Part shown: in pieces, positions 14,917-22,813 of the stretch
How positions within the stretch are numbered: position 1 is the stretch's first letter
Layout: each line of letters begins with the position of its first letter
Position numbers and translations under genes: made by a program
The notes under the pieces: generated by a model
The model's input: the letters and a program-made list of their open reading frames with translations, nothing else
Databases searched by the model: none
Told to the model about the DNA's origin: nothing
From: Armatimonadia bacterium
Lineage (GTDB): Bacteria; Armatimonadota; Zipacnadia; Zipacnadales; JABUFB01
Assembly (NCBI GenBank): GCA_039679385.1
Contig: JBDKVB010000067.1
Location: forward strand, 62,001-126,000
Direction: 5' to 3'
DNA length: 64,000 nucleotides

Positions 14917-15870
14917 ATGAGTGCACAGCGCCAGACAGGCGGCCCAGCAGGGCTTGAAGGCGGGGCCCTTGCAAGCAGCATTGCCGTCGGCGTTTGTGCG
15001 CTGGTGGGGCTGGTGTTCATGGCCATCCTTGGCTGCAGCACGACCGTCAGCACCGCGCCGGCGCAGCAACTCACACGCCAGGGCCCGGTCCCCAGCCTCA
15101 ACCTCCAGGTCAAGACGGCTCCCGTCAAGGCGGTAGCGGAGCCCTTGCCAACACCTCCACCCAAGGTCGACCCCCTGTGGGAGAACGCCAAGCGCGAAGC
15201 ACTCGAGCGCATCATCCCCTTCTACGTCCACAACAAGCCGGAGCTGATGCGCGGCCTCGAGCGCTACCAGATCGAGAGAGGGCTTCCCTGGTGCCGTGAG
15301 GTCGCGCTGACCTTCGATGACGGGCCACACCCGGAGTCCACACCGAAGCTGCTTGAGGTCCTGCGCAAGTACAACGCGAAGGCCACCTTCTTCGTGGTCG
15401 GCAGCATGGCCCGCAAGCACCCTGAGCTGGTCGCGGCCGAGGTTGCCGAAGGGCATGCGGTCGGCAACCACACCTACAACCATCGCAACATGACGTCGAT
15501 CTCGCCCGAGGAAGCCGCGATTGAGCTGAGGGCCTGCGGCGACGTGCTCCGTGATATCACCGGGGCTCCGACGCGCCTCTTCCGTCCCCCGGGTGGGCGC
15601 TACAGCCGCGAGACAGTGGCCCTGGCTCGAGCCGAAGGGTACACGACTGTCTTCTGGACCGTGAACACCGCTGACTACACCGAGCCCAGCGAAACGCGGG
15701 TCGCGCAGCGTGTCCTGTGGGGTGCCAGCAATGGCGCGGTCTTTCTCCTGCACGACGGCTACCAGGAGACCATCGATGCCCTGCCCAGGATCCTGCAGAA
15801 CCTCCAGTCGCGGGGCTACCGGTTCGTGACGGTGAACGACTTCATCGGCGACCGCCTGACCAAAATGTAG
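14917..15870 (+). CDS. Polysaccharide deacetylase (NodB/CE4), membrane-anchored
   Basis: The 317-residue product has one hydrophobic segment (about 20-38) ending in AILGCS, so Cys40 may be a lipobox, although it lies far from the N terminus. A Pro-rich linker (about 50-90) precedes the NodB domain: TFDDGPHPE (Asp134, Asp135), HTYNH (metal His185 and His189), RPPGGRYS, and the C-terminal LLHDG. CE4 enzymes remove acetyl groups from chitin, peptidoglycan or exopolysaccharide using a metal. An ATG at 14851 in the same frame overlaps the preceding terminator region, so I prefer 14917. The gene stands alone. Confidence 0.88.
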   Translation: MSAQRQTGGPAGLEGGALASSIAVGVCALVGLVFMAILGCSTTVSTAPAQQLTRQGPVPSLNLQVKTAPVKAVAEPLPTPPPKVDPLWENAKREALERIIPFYVHNKPELMRGLERYQIERGLPWCREVALTFDDGPHPESTPKLLEVLRKYNAKATFFVVGSMARKHPELVAAEVAEGHAVGNHTYNHRNMTSISPEEAAIELRACGDVLRDITGAPTRLFRPPGGRYSRETVALARAEGYTTVFWTVNTADYTEPSETRVAQRVLWGASNGAVFLLHDGYQETIDALPRILQNLQSRGYRFVTVNDFIGDRLTKM

Positions 15871-16173
15871 CCGGCCGCGGAAGACGCCTCCTGTCCCGGG
15901 TTCCCGTCCTCTGACACGAGCCTTCGTGACGCTTCTGACGTGGTGAAGGTCGTCTCCCTGGGCCTCGGTAGCGGGACTGGTCGCATCACCTGGCAGCAGC
16001 TCCACCGGCGTGACCTCTGCATGCCCTGATACGCAAAAGGGGCCAGGAGATCCTATCTCCTGGCCCCTTCGTGTTCTCGACTGGTTTCCTTCAGGGCGCG
16101 GGAAGCGGCCCCTTGCCCTGCGTCTGTGGCTGCCTCTTCCCCACGCTGCCGGTTGCCCAGTGTTGTCAGTCGG
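15871..16173. other. Intergenic gap between convergent genes
   Basis: I see nothing coding here. The only structure is the strong hairpin at 16037-16069; the long minus-strand reading frame across this gap is the antisense of neighbouring genes. Confidence 0.6.
16033..16069 (-). terminator. Strong terminator downstream of the Pro/Ala-rich protein gene
   Basis: AAGGGGCCAGGAGAT (16037-16051) and ATCTCCTGGCCCCTT (16055-16069) form a 15-bp perfect stem with a 3-base loop. The T-run (TTTTGC) lies on the minus-strand side, so it mainly serves the gene at 16174, but it can act both ways. Confidence 0.85.
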
Positions 16174-17382
16174 TTACTTCAGGCCCATCAGCGCCAGGGC
16201 GGAGTCAACGTACTGCTCGGCTTGATCGAACCGGTTCGCCGCATAGGCTGCCCGGCAGGCCGAGAGCAGGCCCTGGACGGGCTTGGCCGCAGTCGGGTCT
16301 TCCTTCTCCAGCGCGGTGTAGGGCTCGCGAGCCTTCTCAAGCTTCTCGCGGATGCGGTTCTTCTGCGGCACCTTGGCATAGGAGGGGTCGCCTTCCTTGA
16401 CCTTCGGAAGGTCGACGGCCGCAGGCCCAGTACCAACAAAGGAACCCGTCTTGGGCGCTTCTGCCGCAGGAGCAGCAGCGGGCTCGGTGGTGGCCGGAGC
16501 GGCAGCGGGCTCCGCAGTGGGAGCAGCGACCGGTGCGATCGGCTCGGCAGCGGGCTGTACGGTCTCGACCGGGGTCTCTACCGGAACAGCCGGTGCAGTC
16601 GGGGCTGCGGCTGCGGGAGCGCCGGCAACAGTCGGTACCCGCCCCGTGATGAAGGGCGTCAGGTCACTGATCAGGCTGCCGGCGAGTTCGTCGCGCTTGG
16701 CAGTGAACTCCTCTTCAGACAGCACGCGCACTGTATTGAAGGCCTCGCGCACCAGGAGCAGCGGGGCACCGATGGCAACTGGAGCTACTGCCGGAGTCTC
16801 AACCGTCGCCGTGGCGGCCGGGAAGGTGGCAGTCTCGACCGGAGTCACGGGAGCGACGGGAGAGGGCATGCCCGCTACCTGGGCCGACGGAGCCGGTGTG
16901 ATTGTCGGCTTCGGACCCGATCCTGCAGGCTTCGGTGCAGGCGCGACCGGTGCGGTGACCTTGGGGCCGAAGGCCGAGGCCGGGAGCTTCGAGCACGGGG
17001 TCGCCTTGGGCAGTGCGGTTGTCAGGTTCCGAGCCCATACCGCCGCGAGGCTCTTGGCCGGAACGTTGTTCGCCTTGGCTTCCGCCGGGTAGACGGCGGC
17101 CACCTTCACGGGGCCGACGTATACCGTCCACAGCCCCTTGGTCTCCTTGAGGGTGACCTTGGGGTGGAGGGTGTCCTGGGTGGAGATGACCTCGGTGATG
17201 GCCTTGTCGATCGACTTAGCCCGCTCGGCGAGGTTTGCGAAATCGCCCTTGTCGCGGATCGTGATGACTTTGCTACCGGCCAGGTAGATGGTCTCCACCT
17301 GCGCCTGCGCGACACTGACGGCCGAGACCGTCACGGCCGCGACCGCAAGCAGTACTGCGAAGAAGCTGCGTCCCTTCTGCAT
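16174..17382 (-). CDS. Exported Pro/Ala-rich protein of unknown function
   Basis: The 402-residue product has a signal peptide (cut near AQA-QVET, about residue 28). An N-terminal conserved-looking domain (YLAGSKVITIRDKG, LAERAKSIDKAITEV; about 29-145) is followed by long Ala/Pro/Thr/Val low-complexity linkers (about 145-340) around a short folded island (LLLVREAFNTVRVLSEEEF). A charged helical C terminus (about 345-402) may form helical-hairpin repeats. The N-terminal part resembles the segment that precedes periplasmic domains in some mechanosensitive-channel-like proteins of this lineage, but I cannot name a family. It has its own promoter and strong terminator. Confidence 0.75.
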   Translation of the reverse strand: MQKGRSFFAVLLAVAAVTVSAVSVAQAQVETIYLAGSKVITIRDKGDFANLAERAKSIDKAITEVISTQDTLHPKVTLKETKGLWTVYVGPVKVAAVYPAEAKANNVPAKSLAAVWARNLTTALPKATPCSKLPASAFGPKVTAPVAPAPKPAGSGPKPTITPAPSAQVAGMPSPVAPVTPVETATFPAATATVETPAVAPVAIGAPLLLVREAFNTVRVLSEEEFTAKRDELAGSLISDLTPFITGRVPTVAGAPAAAAPTAPAVPVETPVETVQPAAEPIAPVAAPTAEPAAAPATTEPAAAPAAEAPKTGSFVGTGPAAVDLPKVKEGDPSYAKVPQKNRIREKLEKAREPYTALEKEDPTAAKPVQGLLSACRAAYAANRFDQAEQYVDSALALMGLK

Positions 17383-17435
17383 GTCGGATCCTCCTCCGGC
17401 GTGCCCTGTACGGGGATCGTGCGGGATTGCTGGTG

Positions 17436-17464
17436 AGTATATGGCACATCCCGACCATCGTCAA
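17436..17464 (-). promoter_or_regulatory. Promoter of the Pro/Ala-rich protein gene
   Basis: On the minus strand TTGACG (17464-17459), 17 bases and TATACT (17441-17436) lie 54 bases before the start codon. Confidence 0.75.
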
Positions 17465-17612
17465 GCAAGGGACGACGGGCCAGGCGGTCGGGTCTGCACC
17501 CCTCGAATCCCTTGGACGAAAGGACCCGCGCGAACGTTTCACCTGCGGGAGGGATAAGCTCGCGGGCAGGGAAATGGCGTGTGGTCTGGCAATCTCAGCG
17601 AGGTGATCGCTC

Positions 17613-18569
17613 GTGTCTGAAGTTGTATGCCTCGGCATTCTGGTCGCAGACGTGTGGGGCAAGCCGGTCAATGACTGGCCCGAACGTGGACGGCTGTCCC
17701 TTATCACAGAAATGGGGATGGGTGTGGGCGGTTGCGCGGCAAACACCGGTCTCTCCCTGGTCAAGCTCGGGGGCGACGTGGCCATCATGGGCAAGGTGGG
17801 CGGCGACGGCTTCGGGGAGTTCGTCGTCAATACCCTCAGCGCACAGGGCGCTGATATCAGCGGCGTTTTGCGCGACCCCGCTGTCGGCACCTCCTCGACC
17901 ATGATCATGATCGACGATGCCGGCGAGCGCACTTTTCTACACTACATTGGCGCCAGCGCCTGCGTCCGGCCCGATGAGCTGGATATGGACCTGATCTGCA
18001 AGGCACGCGTCTTCCACCTTGGCGGCGCCCTGGTCATGCCGGGCTTCGATGGCGAGCCAATGGCCTCTGTGCTCCAGAAGGCCCAGGCCGCCGGCGTGAC
18101 GACCTCTCTCGACACGGTCTGGGACGCCAAGGGTCGTTGGATGGAACTGCTGGCACCGGTTCTGCCCTACACCGACCTGTTCCTGCCCAGCCTCAGCGAG
18201 GCCGTCGAGATCACCGGGCAGACCGAGCCCCGTGACGTGGCCGGTGTGCTGATGGACCACGGGGTGAAGGTCGTCGGGCTGAAGATGGGTGAGCGCGGCT
18301 CCTACGTGCGAACCGCTGACGCAGAGCTAACCGTACCGGCTTTCTCGATCGATGTCGTCGATGGTACAGGTTCAGGCGATGCCTATGTGGCGGGCTTCCT
18401 GCGTGGCTACCTGCTGGGCTGGGACCTCGAGCGGACGACGCGCTTTGCCAATGCCGTCGGCGCGCTGTGCACCACAGGCGTCGGGACGACCTCCGGCGTC
18501 CGGGACTTCGCGGGCACGATCCAGTTCCTGGCCGAGCAGGATGGGGAGAGCTGGCGAGAGCTGCTCTAG
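17613..18569 (+). CDS. PfkB-family carbohydrate kinase
   Basis: The 318-residue cytosolic kinase of the ribokinase/PfkB family has both signatures: the N-terminal glycine-rich segment (GMGVGGCAANTGLSLVKLGG) and the C-terminal catalytic block DGTGSGDAYVAGFL (about 249-262), in which the second Asp is the general base and GSG takes the place of the usual GAG. It would phosphorylate a sugar with ATP; candidate substrates are 2-keto-3-deoxygluconate, fructose or ribose. The many uronate lyases nearby make a keto-deoxy sugar attractive, but this is inference. The GTG start follows GCGAGGTG. It is followed by a structured leader and the gene at 18723. Confidence 0.9.
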   Translation: MSEVVCLGILVADVWGKPVNDWPERGRLSLITEMGMGVGGCAANTGLSLVKLGGDVAIMGKVGGDGFGEFVVNTLSAQGADISGVLRDPAVGTSSTMIMIDDAGERTFLHYIGASACVRPDELDMDLICKARVFHLGGALVMPGFDGEPMASVLQKAQAAGVTTSLDTVWDAKGRWMELLAPVLPYTDLFLPSLSEAVEITGQTEPRDVAGVLMDHGVKVVGLKMGERGSYVRTADAELTVPAFSIDVVDGTGSGDAYVAGFLRGYLLGWDLERTTRFANAVGALCTTGVGTTSGVRDFAGTIQFLAEQDGESWRELL

Positions 18570-18570
18570 G

Positions 18571-18722
18571 CCCCGGCGCGATGTAAACGCCCGGGGTCAG
18601 GGGAACTTCCGGCCGACCTCGGGCGTCTCTAGCAATAGACGCGCGGAGGGCAGCCACGACCAGAAGGTCGTGACCAAACGCGGCGGCACCTGCTCTGCAT
18701 ATCGCTGAGGAGGTGTTTTGTT
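18571..18722 (+). promoter_or_regulatory. Structured 5' leader that may hide the ribosome-binding site
   Basis: Four hairpins fall in 150 bases: CCCCGG/CCGGGG (18571-18596), GCGTCT/AGACGC (18623-18642), CACGACC/GGTCGTG with an AGAA loop (18655-18672), and CACCTGCTC/GAGGAGGTG (18687-18715, one mismatch). The last one pairs the GGAGG Shine-Dalgarno of the GTG at 18723. This looks like a translational switch or an uncharacterised RNA element. I could not match it to a known riboswitch class. Confidence 0.4.
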
Positions 18723-19463
18723 GTGCCTAAGTACTTGCCCTTCCTGTTCGTCTGGATGGCACTACTCACCCTTGGAGCCTGGGCGTCACTCAGCCCCGCC
18801 TCCGACACCACTGCCGTGACGCCCTCGGAGCCCGCTGAGCCGGCTCCCTCTTCCTCCCTGTCACAGGGCTCCGCGTCGGCTCCGCAGGTCGATGCCGAGA
18901 AGGCCAAAACCCTCGACGACGAACTCGCTGAACCCGCGGTCACCATCGACGAGGAGGCGCTTGCCGCAGAACTCGAGCAAGAGCGTGCCCAGTCCCTGTC
19001 TGAGAAAAGGCAGGAGTACGGGATCACGCAGCCCGAGGAGGAGGCCAGCGACCTTGGGCTGCGCCGCCGCTATGATGCGGAGGGCCGCTGCTGGCGCTTC
19101 GAACAGCGGGATGACCAGGGCCACTGGTCTCCCCTCTGGCCCGAGGCCGAAGCGGAGTCACAGGGCCTGAAGCCGGCCCTGCCCAGAGGTGTGCCCAGTG
19201 CGAGATGGCGGGACACGCCGGGGCTCGGAATCTACCCGTGGCGATCACTACAGGGGCGTGGTCTGGGGCGGTTCCGCGCGCCGGGTGTGAGGATCCTGCC
19301 ACGCTTGCGCCCGTGGCGCGACTTCGAGTATCATGGACCTTGGCCATGGGAGCGCGAGGAGAAGTCACCCGATACGAGCCACCGCAGCATCGGGGTGCCC
19401 TCGTCGCCTCTGCTGGAGCCTCCTGCTTCCAGCGTCCGGTCCGCTCCCGACATGCAGGCGTAG
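18723..19463 (+). CDS. Exported protein of unknown function
   Basis: The 246-residue product starts at GTG behind GGAGG and has a signal peptide or anchor (residues 4-22). Next comes a Ser/Pro/Ala-rich linker, an acidic helical stretch (EEALAAELEQERAQSLSEK), and an Arg/Trp/Pro-rich half with repeated GLGIYPWRSL, GLGRFRAPG and RPWRDFEYHGPWPW patches. The aromatic, basic half could bind a surface or glycan. I recognise no family. Its message begins with a structured leader (18571-18722). Codon use looks ordinary, so it is probably real. Confidence 0.6.
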   Translation: MPKYLPFLFVWMALLTLGAWASLSPASDTTAVTPSEPAEPAPSSSLSQGSASAPQVDAEKAKTLDDELAEPAVTIDEEALAAELEQERAQSLSEKRQEYGITQPEEEASDLGLRRRYDAEGRCWRFEQRDDQGHWSPLWPEAEAESQGLKPALPRGVPSARWRDTPGLGIYPWRSLQGRGLGRFRAPGVRILPRLRPWRDFEYHGPWPWEREEKSPDTSHRSIGVPSSPLLEPPASSVRSAPDMQA

Positions 19464-19595
19464 CCAACCCGGGACTTGGGCGTTCCGGACCCATTGATAG
19501 TCGACCCCTGGGATGTCCTCCTCTCATGCAGAGGGGGCGGGGCTGGCTGTGTGCTGCCACAAGACGTCGACTTGCGGCCGAGATGCCCCGGTCGC

Positions 19596-19624
19596 TTGCC
19601 AGTTGGATAATCACGTTATATAAT
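19596..19624 (+). promoter_or_regulatory. Promoter of the NifU-like gene
   Basis: TTGCCA (19596-19601), 17 bases and TATAAT (19619-19624) form a strong sigma-70-type promoter 35 bases before the start codon. Confidence 0.8.
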
Positions 19625-19658
19625 TGACCACATCACCTATCCCGCGGAGGATACCCCG

Positions 19659-19889
19659 ATGACACTCAAGGAGAAAGTCACAGCCGCCCTGGAGGACGTG
19701 CGACCGGCGCTGGAGGCCCATGGCGGCAACGTAACGCTGATCGATGTTACCGATGACGGTATCGTGCAAGTGAAGCTCGAGGGCGCCTGCAAGGGCTGCC
19801 CGATGTCTCAGATGACCTTGACCATGGGCATCGAACGCCACCTCAAGGAACAGGTCCCCGAGGTCAAGCAGGTACAGAACGTCCAGTAA
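19659..19889 (+). CDS. NifU-like C-terminal domain protein (Fe-S scaffold/carrier)
   Basis: The 76-residue protein consists only of the NifU C-terminal (Nfu) domain: RPALEAHGGNVTLIDV, then CKGCPMSQMTL with the cluster-binding Cys44 and Cys47. Nfu proteins hold a 4Fe-4S cluster between two subunits and hand it to client enzymes. The length is usual for stand-alone Nfu. The ATG follows GCGGAGG, and a very good promoter lies upstream. Clients in this window could be the polyferredoxin (3318) and GlcF (45675), though nothing links them physically. Confidence 0.93.
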   Translation: MTLKEKVTAALEDVRPALEAHGGNVTLIDVTDDGIVQVKLEGACKGCPMSQMTLTMGIERHLKEQVPEVKQVQNVQ

Positions 19890-19967
19890 GGTGCCCGCCT
19901 CCAGAAGGGGGACAGGGCCTGAACATGACGCCGAGCCACGCGCTGGCCTGGCAGCGAGGTGATAGTC

Positions 19968-20618
19968 GTGAAGTTTTTTCTGGACACCGCCAACCTCGAC
20001 GAGATCAGGGAGGCCCTGGCTTGGGGTCTCGTTGATGGCGTGACCACCAACCCCTCTCTGGTAGCCAAGGAGGGCAAGGAGTTTGAGCCGCTGGTAAAGG
20101 AGATCGCGTCCATCGTCGATGGCCCGGTCAGTGCCGAGGTCGTCTCAGTGACGGCGCCCGAGATGATCGAGGAGGCCCACAAGCTCGTCACCTGGGCACC
20201 CAACATTGTCGTGAAGGTCCCGCTGATCCCGGAGGGCATCAAAGCGGTAAAGGTCCTGTCCTCCGAGGGCATCAAGACGAACGTGACGCTGTGTTTCTCC
20301 CCGAACCAGGCTCTTCTCGCAGCCAAGGCCGGCGCCAGCTACATCTCCCCCTTCGTCGGACGGCTCGACGATAGCGGCTGGGATGGTCTCGAACTCGTCG
20401 AGCAGATCCTGACAATCTACGACAACTACGGCTACGACACCGAGGTCATCGTTGCCAGCGTGCGCAGCCCGCTGACAGTCGCCAGGGCGGCCGCCCTGGG
20501 AGCGGACATCGCGACGATCCCCTTCAAGGTCATGCAGCAACTGTTCAAGCACACGCTCACCGACACGGGTCTCGCCTCCTTCCTGGCAGACTGGAAGAAG
20601 TACCAGGAAGCCAAGTAG
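19968..20618 (+). CDS. Transaldolase-like fructose-6-phosphate aldolase
   Basis: The 216-residue cytosolic TIM-barrel enzyme is of the short (FSA/TalC) transaldolase type. [13 protein letters not shown] and DGVTTNPSL are the family's N-terminal motif, and the Schiff-base lysine is Lys83 in [10 protein letters not shown]. The length of about 215 residues fits FSA-type rather than full transaldolases. It makes or cleaves C-C bonds with dihydroxyacetone or sedoheptulose-type donors, linking pentose and hexose phosphates. I choose the GTG at 19968, eight bases after GAGG, over the GTG at 19959 that lies inside that site. A clear terminator follows. Confidence 0.92.
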   Translation: MKFFLDTANLDEIREALAWGLVDGVTTNPSLVAKEGKEFEPLVKEIASIVDGPVSAEVVSVTAPEMIEEAHKLVTWAPNIVVKVPLIPEGIKAVKVLSSEGIKTNVTLCFSPNQALLAAKAGASYISPFVGRLDDSGWDGLELVEQILTIYDNYGYDTEVIVASVRSPLTVARAAALGADIATIPFKVMQQLFKHTLTDTGLASFLADWKKYQEAK

Positions 20619-20638
20619 CGTATCACCTGGTTGCACCC

Positions 20639-20674
20639 GGGGCGGTCACTCACAAGTGGCCGCCCCTTTCGTTT
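20639..20674 (+). terminator. Terminator after the aldolase gene
   Basis: GGGGCGG (20639-20645) and CCGCCCC (20660-20666) form a stem that extends inward imperfectly (TCACT/AGTGG), followed by TTTCGTTTGT. Confidence 0.8.
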
Positions 20675-20783
20675 GTCCTGCCGGTGGACCGGCTGAGGCT
20701 GGTTCGCAGGAGGTCTGCGTCGCGGTGCGAGGAAACCACCCAGGTCGCTTCGTTACCGACCCCAGTCAGACCGGGAGGCCTCC

Positions 20784-21647
20784 ATGTTCGCGCCGAAGAT
20801 CGCCTGTCAGACTCTCCCCTACTCCGAGTTTCCCTTCGAGCGTGCGGTGCAAGGCATCGCCGCCGCTGGATACCCCTACTTCTCCTTCGGAGTGACTCAC
20901 CAGGGCCAGGAGACTCCGTCGCCTCTGGACCCTGATGCCACCGTGCTGGGGTACGCGCAGCAAGTGCGCAATGCCGGGATGGAGCCGGTCATGATGTTCA
21001 GGCCCCGTGCAGAGCTGACTGGCGACGGCGGCATCGACCAGTTCAAGCGCCGGCTCGATCAGGCGAAGCTGATCGGTGTGGAGCAGGTGCTTGCCTGGGG
21101 GCCCTGGGGCTACAAGAGCTGGCCGGAGGAGCGATTCTCAGACGAGGAACTGGAGGCGCTTGCCGCACCATGGTATGAGGCGATGGCCCTTGCTGCGAAG
21201 CACGCAGAGGAGGTCGGCGTTACCATCGTGTTCAAGCCCCACACCGGGGTCACGGCGACCGCCGCTCTCTGCCGGAGAACCGTGGAGCGCATCGGTTCGC
21301 CCGCCGTGGCCGTCTGCTACGACGGCGGGAATGTGAGCTTCTACGAAGGCATCGACCCCGCCGAGGACCTCAAGGCCTGTGCCGACGTGACGCGTGCCCT
21401 GTGCGTGAAGGACCACGTGGGGCCTCGTGCGAACGCGCTGTTCCCCTGTCCCGGCGATGGCGAGGTTGACCACGAGTCGATGCTGCGCACGCTGGCTGCC
21501 TACGACTTCGCTGGACCGGTGGCCGTCGAGCGCTTCGAGGGGCACCACAAGAAGGCCGACATGTCCGCTGAACTGGTGGACAAGCTGGCAGCGAAGGCGT
21601 ACCAGCATCTGCGGACCGTTGTTGAGCGGGTCTCGGCGGAGCTCTAG
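20784..21647 (+). CDS. Sugar phosphate isomerase/epimerase-like TIM barrel
   Basis: The 287-residue protein has the xylose-isomerase-like (AP endonuclease 2) fold: KPHTGVTATAALC, VAVCYDGGNVSFYEG, VKDHVG, and GPVAVERFEG hold the His, Asp and Glu expected around the metal centre. Such proteins interconvert keto sugars, inositols or hydroxypyruvate. The segment FPCPGDGEVDHESMLRTL is the usual GEG(x)D-type motif of the family. The ATG follows GGGAGG. It is followed closely by the DUF362-like gene. Substrate unknown. Confidence 0.82.
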   Translation: MFAPKIACQTLPYSEFPFERAVQGIAAAGYPYFSFGVTHQGQETPSPLDPDATVLGYAQQVRNAGMEPVMMFRPRAELTGDGGIDQFKRRLDQAKLIGVEQVLAWGPWGYKSWPEERFSDEELEALAAPWYEAMALAAKHAEEVGVTIVFKPHTGVTATAALCRRTVERIGSPAVAVCYDGGNVSFYEGIDPAEDLKACADVTRALCVKDHVGPRANALFPCPGDGEVDHESMLRTLAAYDFAGPVAVERFEGHHKKADMSAELVDKLAAKAYQHLRTVVERVSAEL

Positions 21648-21710
21648 CGAGGAAACTCAGCGCGTTCTCGCCTGTCCTAGGTAGTAGGCAAGGAGAGGTT
21701 GAGACGCGCG

Positions 21711-22709
21711 ATGATGTCGCTTGGACGCAATTCACACAATCACAAAGGCTTCACCTACGCCCTCGTGGTGTGGGTGCTGATGGGTTCGCTGTGCGGGGTC
21801 GCAGCCGATCCCGGAAGGGAACCCGGACCGGCGACCGTGGCCGTCGTGACGGCGACGGGGTTCCTCGGCCCGGACAGCTTCCTGACGCCACAGAGCATCT
21901 ACCCTCTGGGCAAGCAAGACTACCGAACGGTCGCCCGGATGCTAGACCGGGCAGCCATGCTCGCCACCTCGACGACAAGAATCAGCGACGCCTGGGCGAG
22001 CCTGGTATCGTCTTCAGACCGGGTAGGCATCCTGATCGATGTTCAGCAGCCACCAGTCTCGCTGACGCTTCTGGACGCTGTGCTTGACCGCGTGACGGAG
22101 GCCGGCGTTCGGCCCAGTAACATCATCGTATGGGCTGAGGACGAGCGCTCGCTTTTCAGCGCGGGCCTGGCGCTCTGCACGGATACCGATGGTGTGCGAA
22201 TCCTGGGAGCGGAGTCTGAGGGGTTCAGGGACGGCCTCAGTCGCATCGTCCTGAACTACTGCGACGTGTTGATCAACGTGAGCCGTCTGCGGCCTGACCG
22301 CCGGATTGGGATGTGGGGTGCGACGGCAAATCAGACCGCGTGCGTGCCGCAGGTCGACCGTCTGCGGCTGTTGGCGAAGCAGCAGGAACTCCCTTCGGCG
22401 GCAGCACGCCCCTCTTGTCGCACCAAGTTCCGGCTGCATCTGGTCGATGCACTCCAGCCGTCCTATGAGCCCGGGGCGCAGAAGATGCCGCCCTACTGGA
22501 ACTGCGGCACTCTCCTGGCCTCCGCCGACTGTGTTGCGGTGGACGTGACCGGCAGGCAACTGCTCGAGGCCAAGCGCGGACAGGTGCATGGCGTCCCCTG
22601 GCCGCTGGATCCTGAACCCGTGTACCTCAAGTCGGCCTGCGAAGGCTACCGCCTCGGCCAGTGGAACCCACAGCTCATCAGCACCATCGAGTCCTCGGTC
22701 ACCAACTGA
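21711..22709 (+). CDS. Exported DUF362-like protein
   Basis: The 332-residue product has a signal peptide or anchor (about 14-34). The body resembles DUF362: VGILIDVQQPPVSLTLLDAVLDRV followed by GVRPSNIIVWAEDE is the usual alternating strand-helix start, and an LNYCDVLINVSRLRP segment follows. DUF362 proteins often carry ferredoxin motifs; none is present here. Cys are scattered, some in the NCGTLLASADCVAVD part. The best start is the ATG at 21711 or 21714, although AGGAGAGG lies 12 bases off. Function unknown; it may be part of the transcript starting at 20784. Confidence 0.65.
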   Translation: MMSLGRNSHNHKGFTYALVVWVLMGSLCGVAADPGREPGPATVAVVTATGFLGPDSFLTPQSIYPLGKQDYRTVARMLDRAAMLATSTTRISDAWASLVSSSDRVGILIDVQQPPVSLTLLDAVLDRVTEAGVRPSNIIVWAEDERSLFSAGLALCTDTDGVRILGAESEGFRDGLSRIVLNYCDVLINVSRLRPDRRIGMWGATANQTACVPQVDRLRLLAKQQELPSAAARPSCRTKFRLHLVDALQPSYEPGAQKMPPYWNCGTLLASADCVAVDVTGRQLLEAKRGQVHGVPWPLDPEPVYLKSACEGYRLGQWNPQLISTIESSVTN

Positions 22710-22739
22710 CGGCAGCGACGGACCTTCGGCTACAAGCGA

Positions 22740-22790
22740 ACGCGGCAGGAACGCCTGGGATCACCCAGAACGCGCCTGCCGCGTCTTGTT
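22740..22790 (+). terminator. Terminator between convergent DUF362-like and dehydrogenase genes
   Basis: ACGCGGCAGG (22740-22749) and CCTGCCGCGT (22775-22784) form a 10-bp stem enclosing a smaller CTGGG/CCCAG hairpin, followed by CTTGTTCG. Confidence 0.7.
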
Positions 22791-22813
22791 CGTCTTGTGA
22801 GTAGTGAGCGGAG

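Noticed and set aside
13888-16005. 705-residue minus-strand open frame
   Set aside because: It is antisense to the outer-membrane barrel and deacetylase genes, whose protein motifs are clear. High GC content leaves antisense frames open.
16126-17436. 436-residue and 231-residue plus-strand frames opposite the Pro/Ala-rich protein
   Set aside because: They arise from the repetitive codons of the real gene. No start site or motif supports them, and the minus strand has a promoter, signal peptide and terminator.
18571-18722. Possible cyclic-di-GMP-I (GEMM) riboswitch
   Set aside because: A GGCA-hairpin-ACGC order is loosely similar, but the conserved core and tetraloop-receptor positions do not line up. 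Kept only as an unclassified structured leader.
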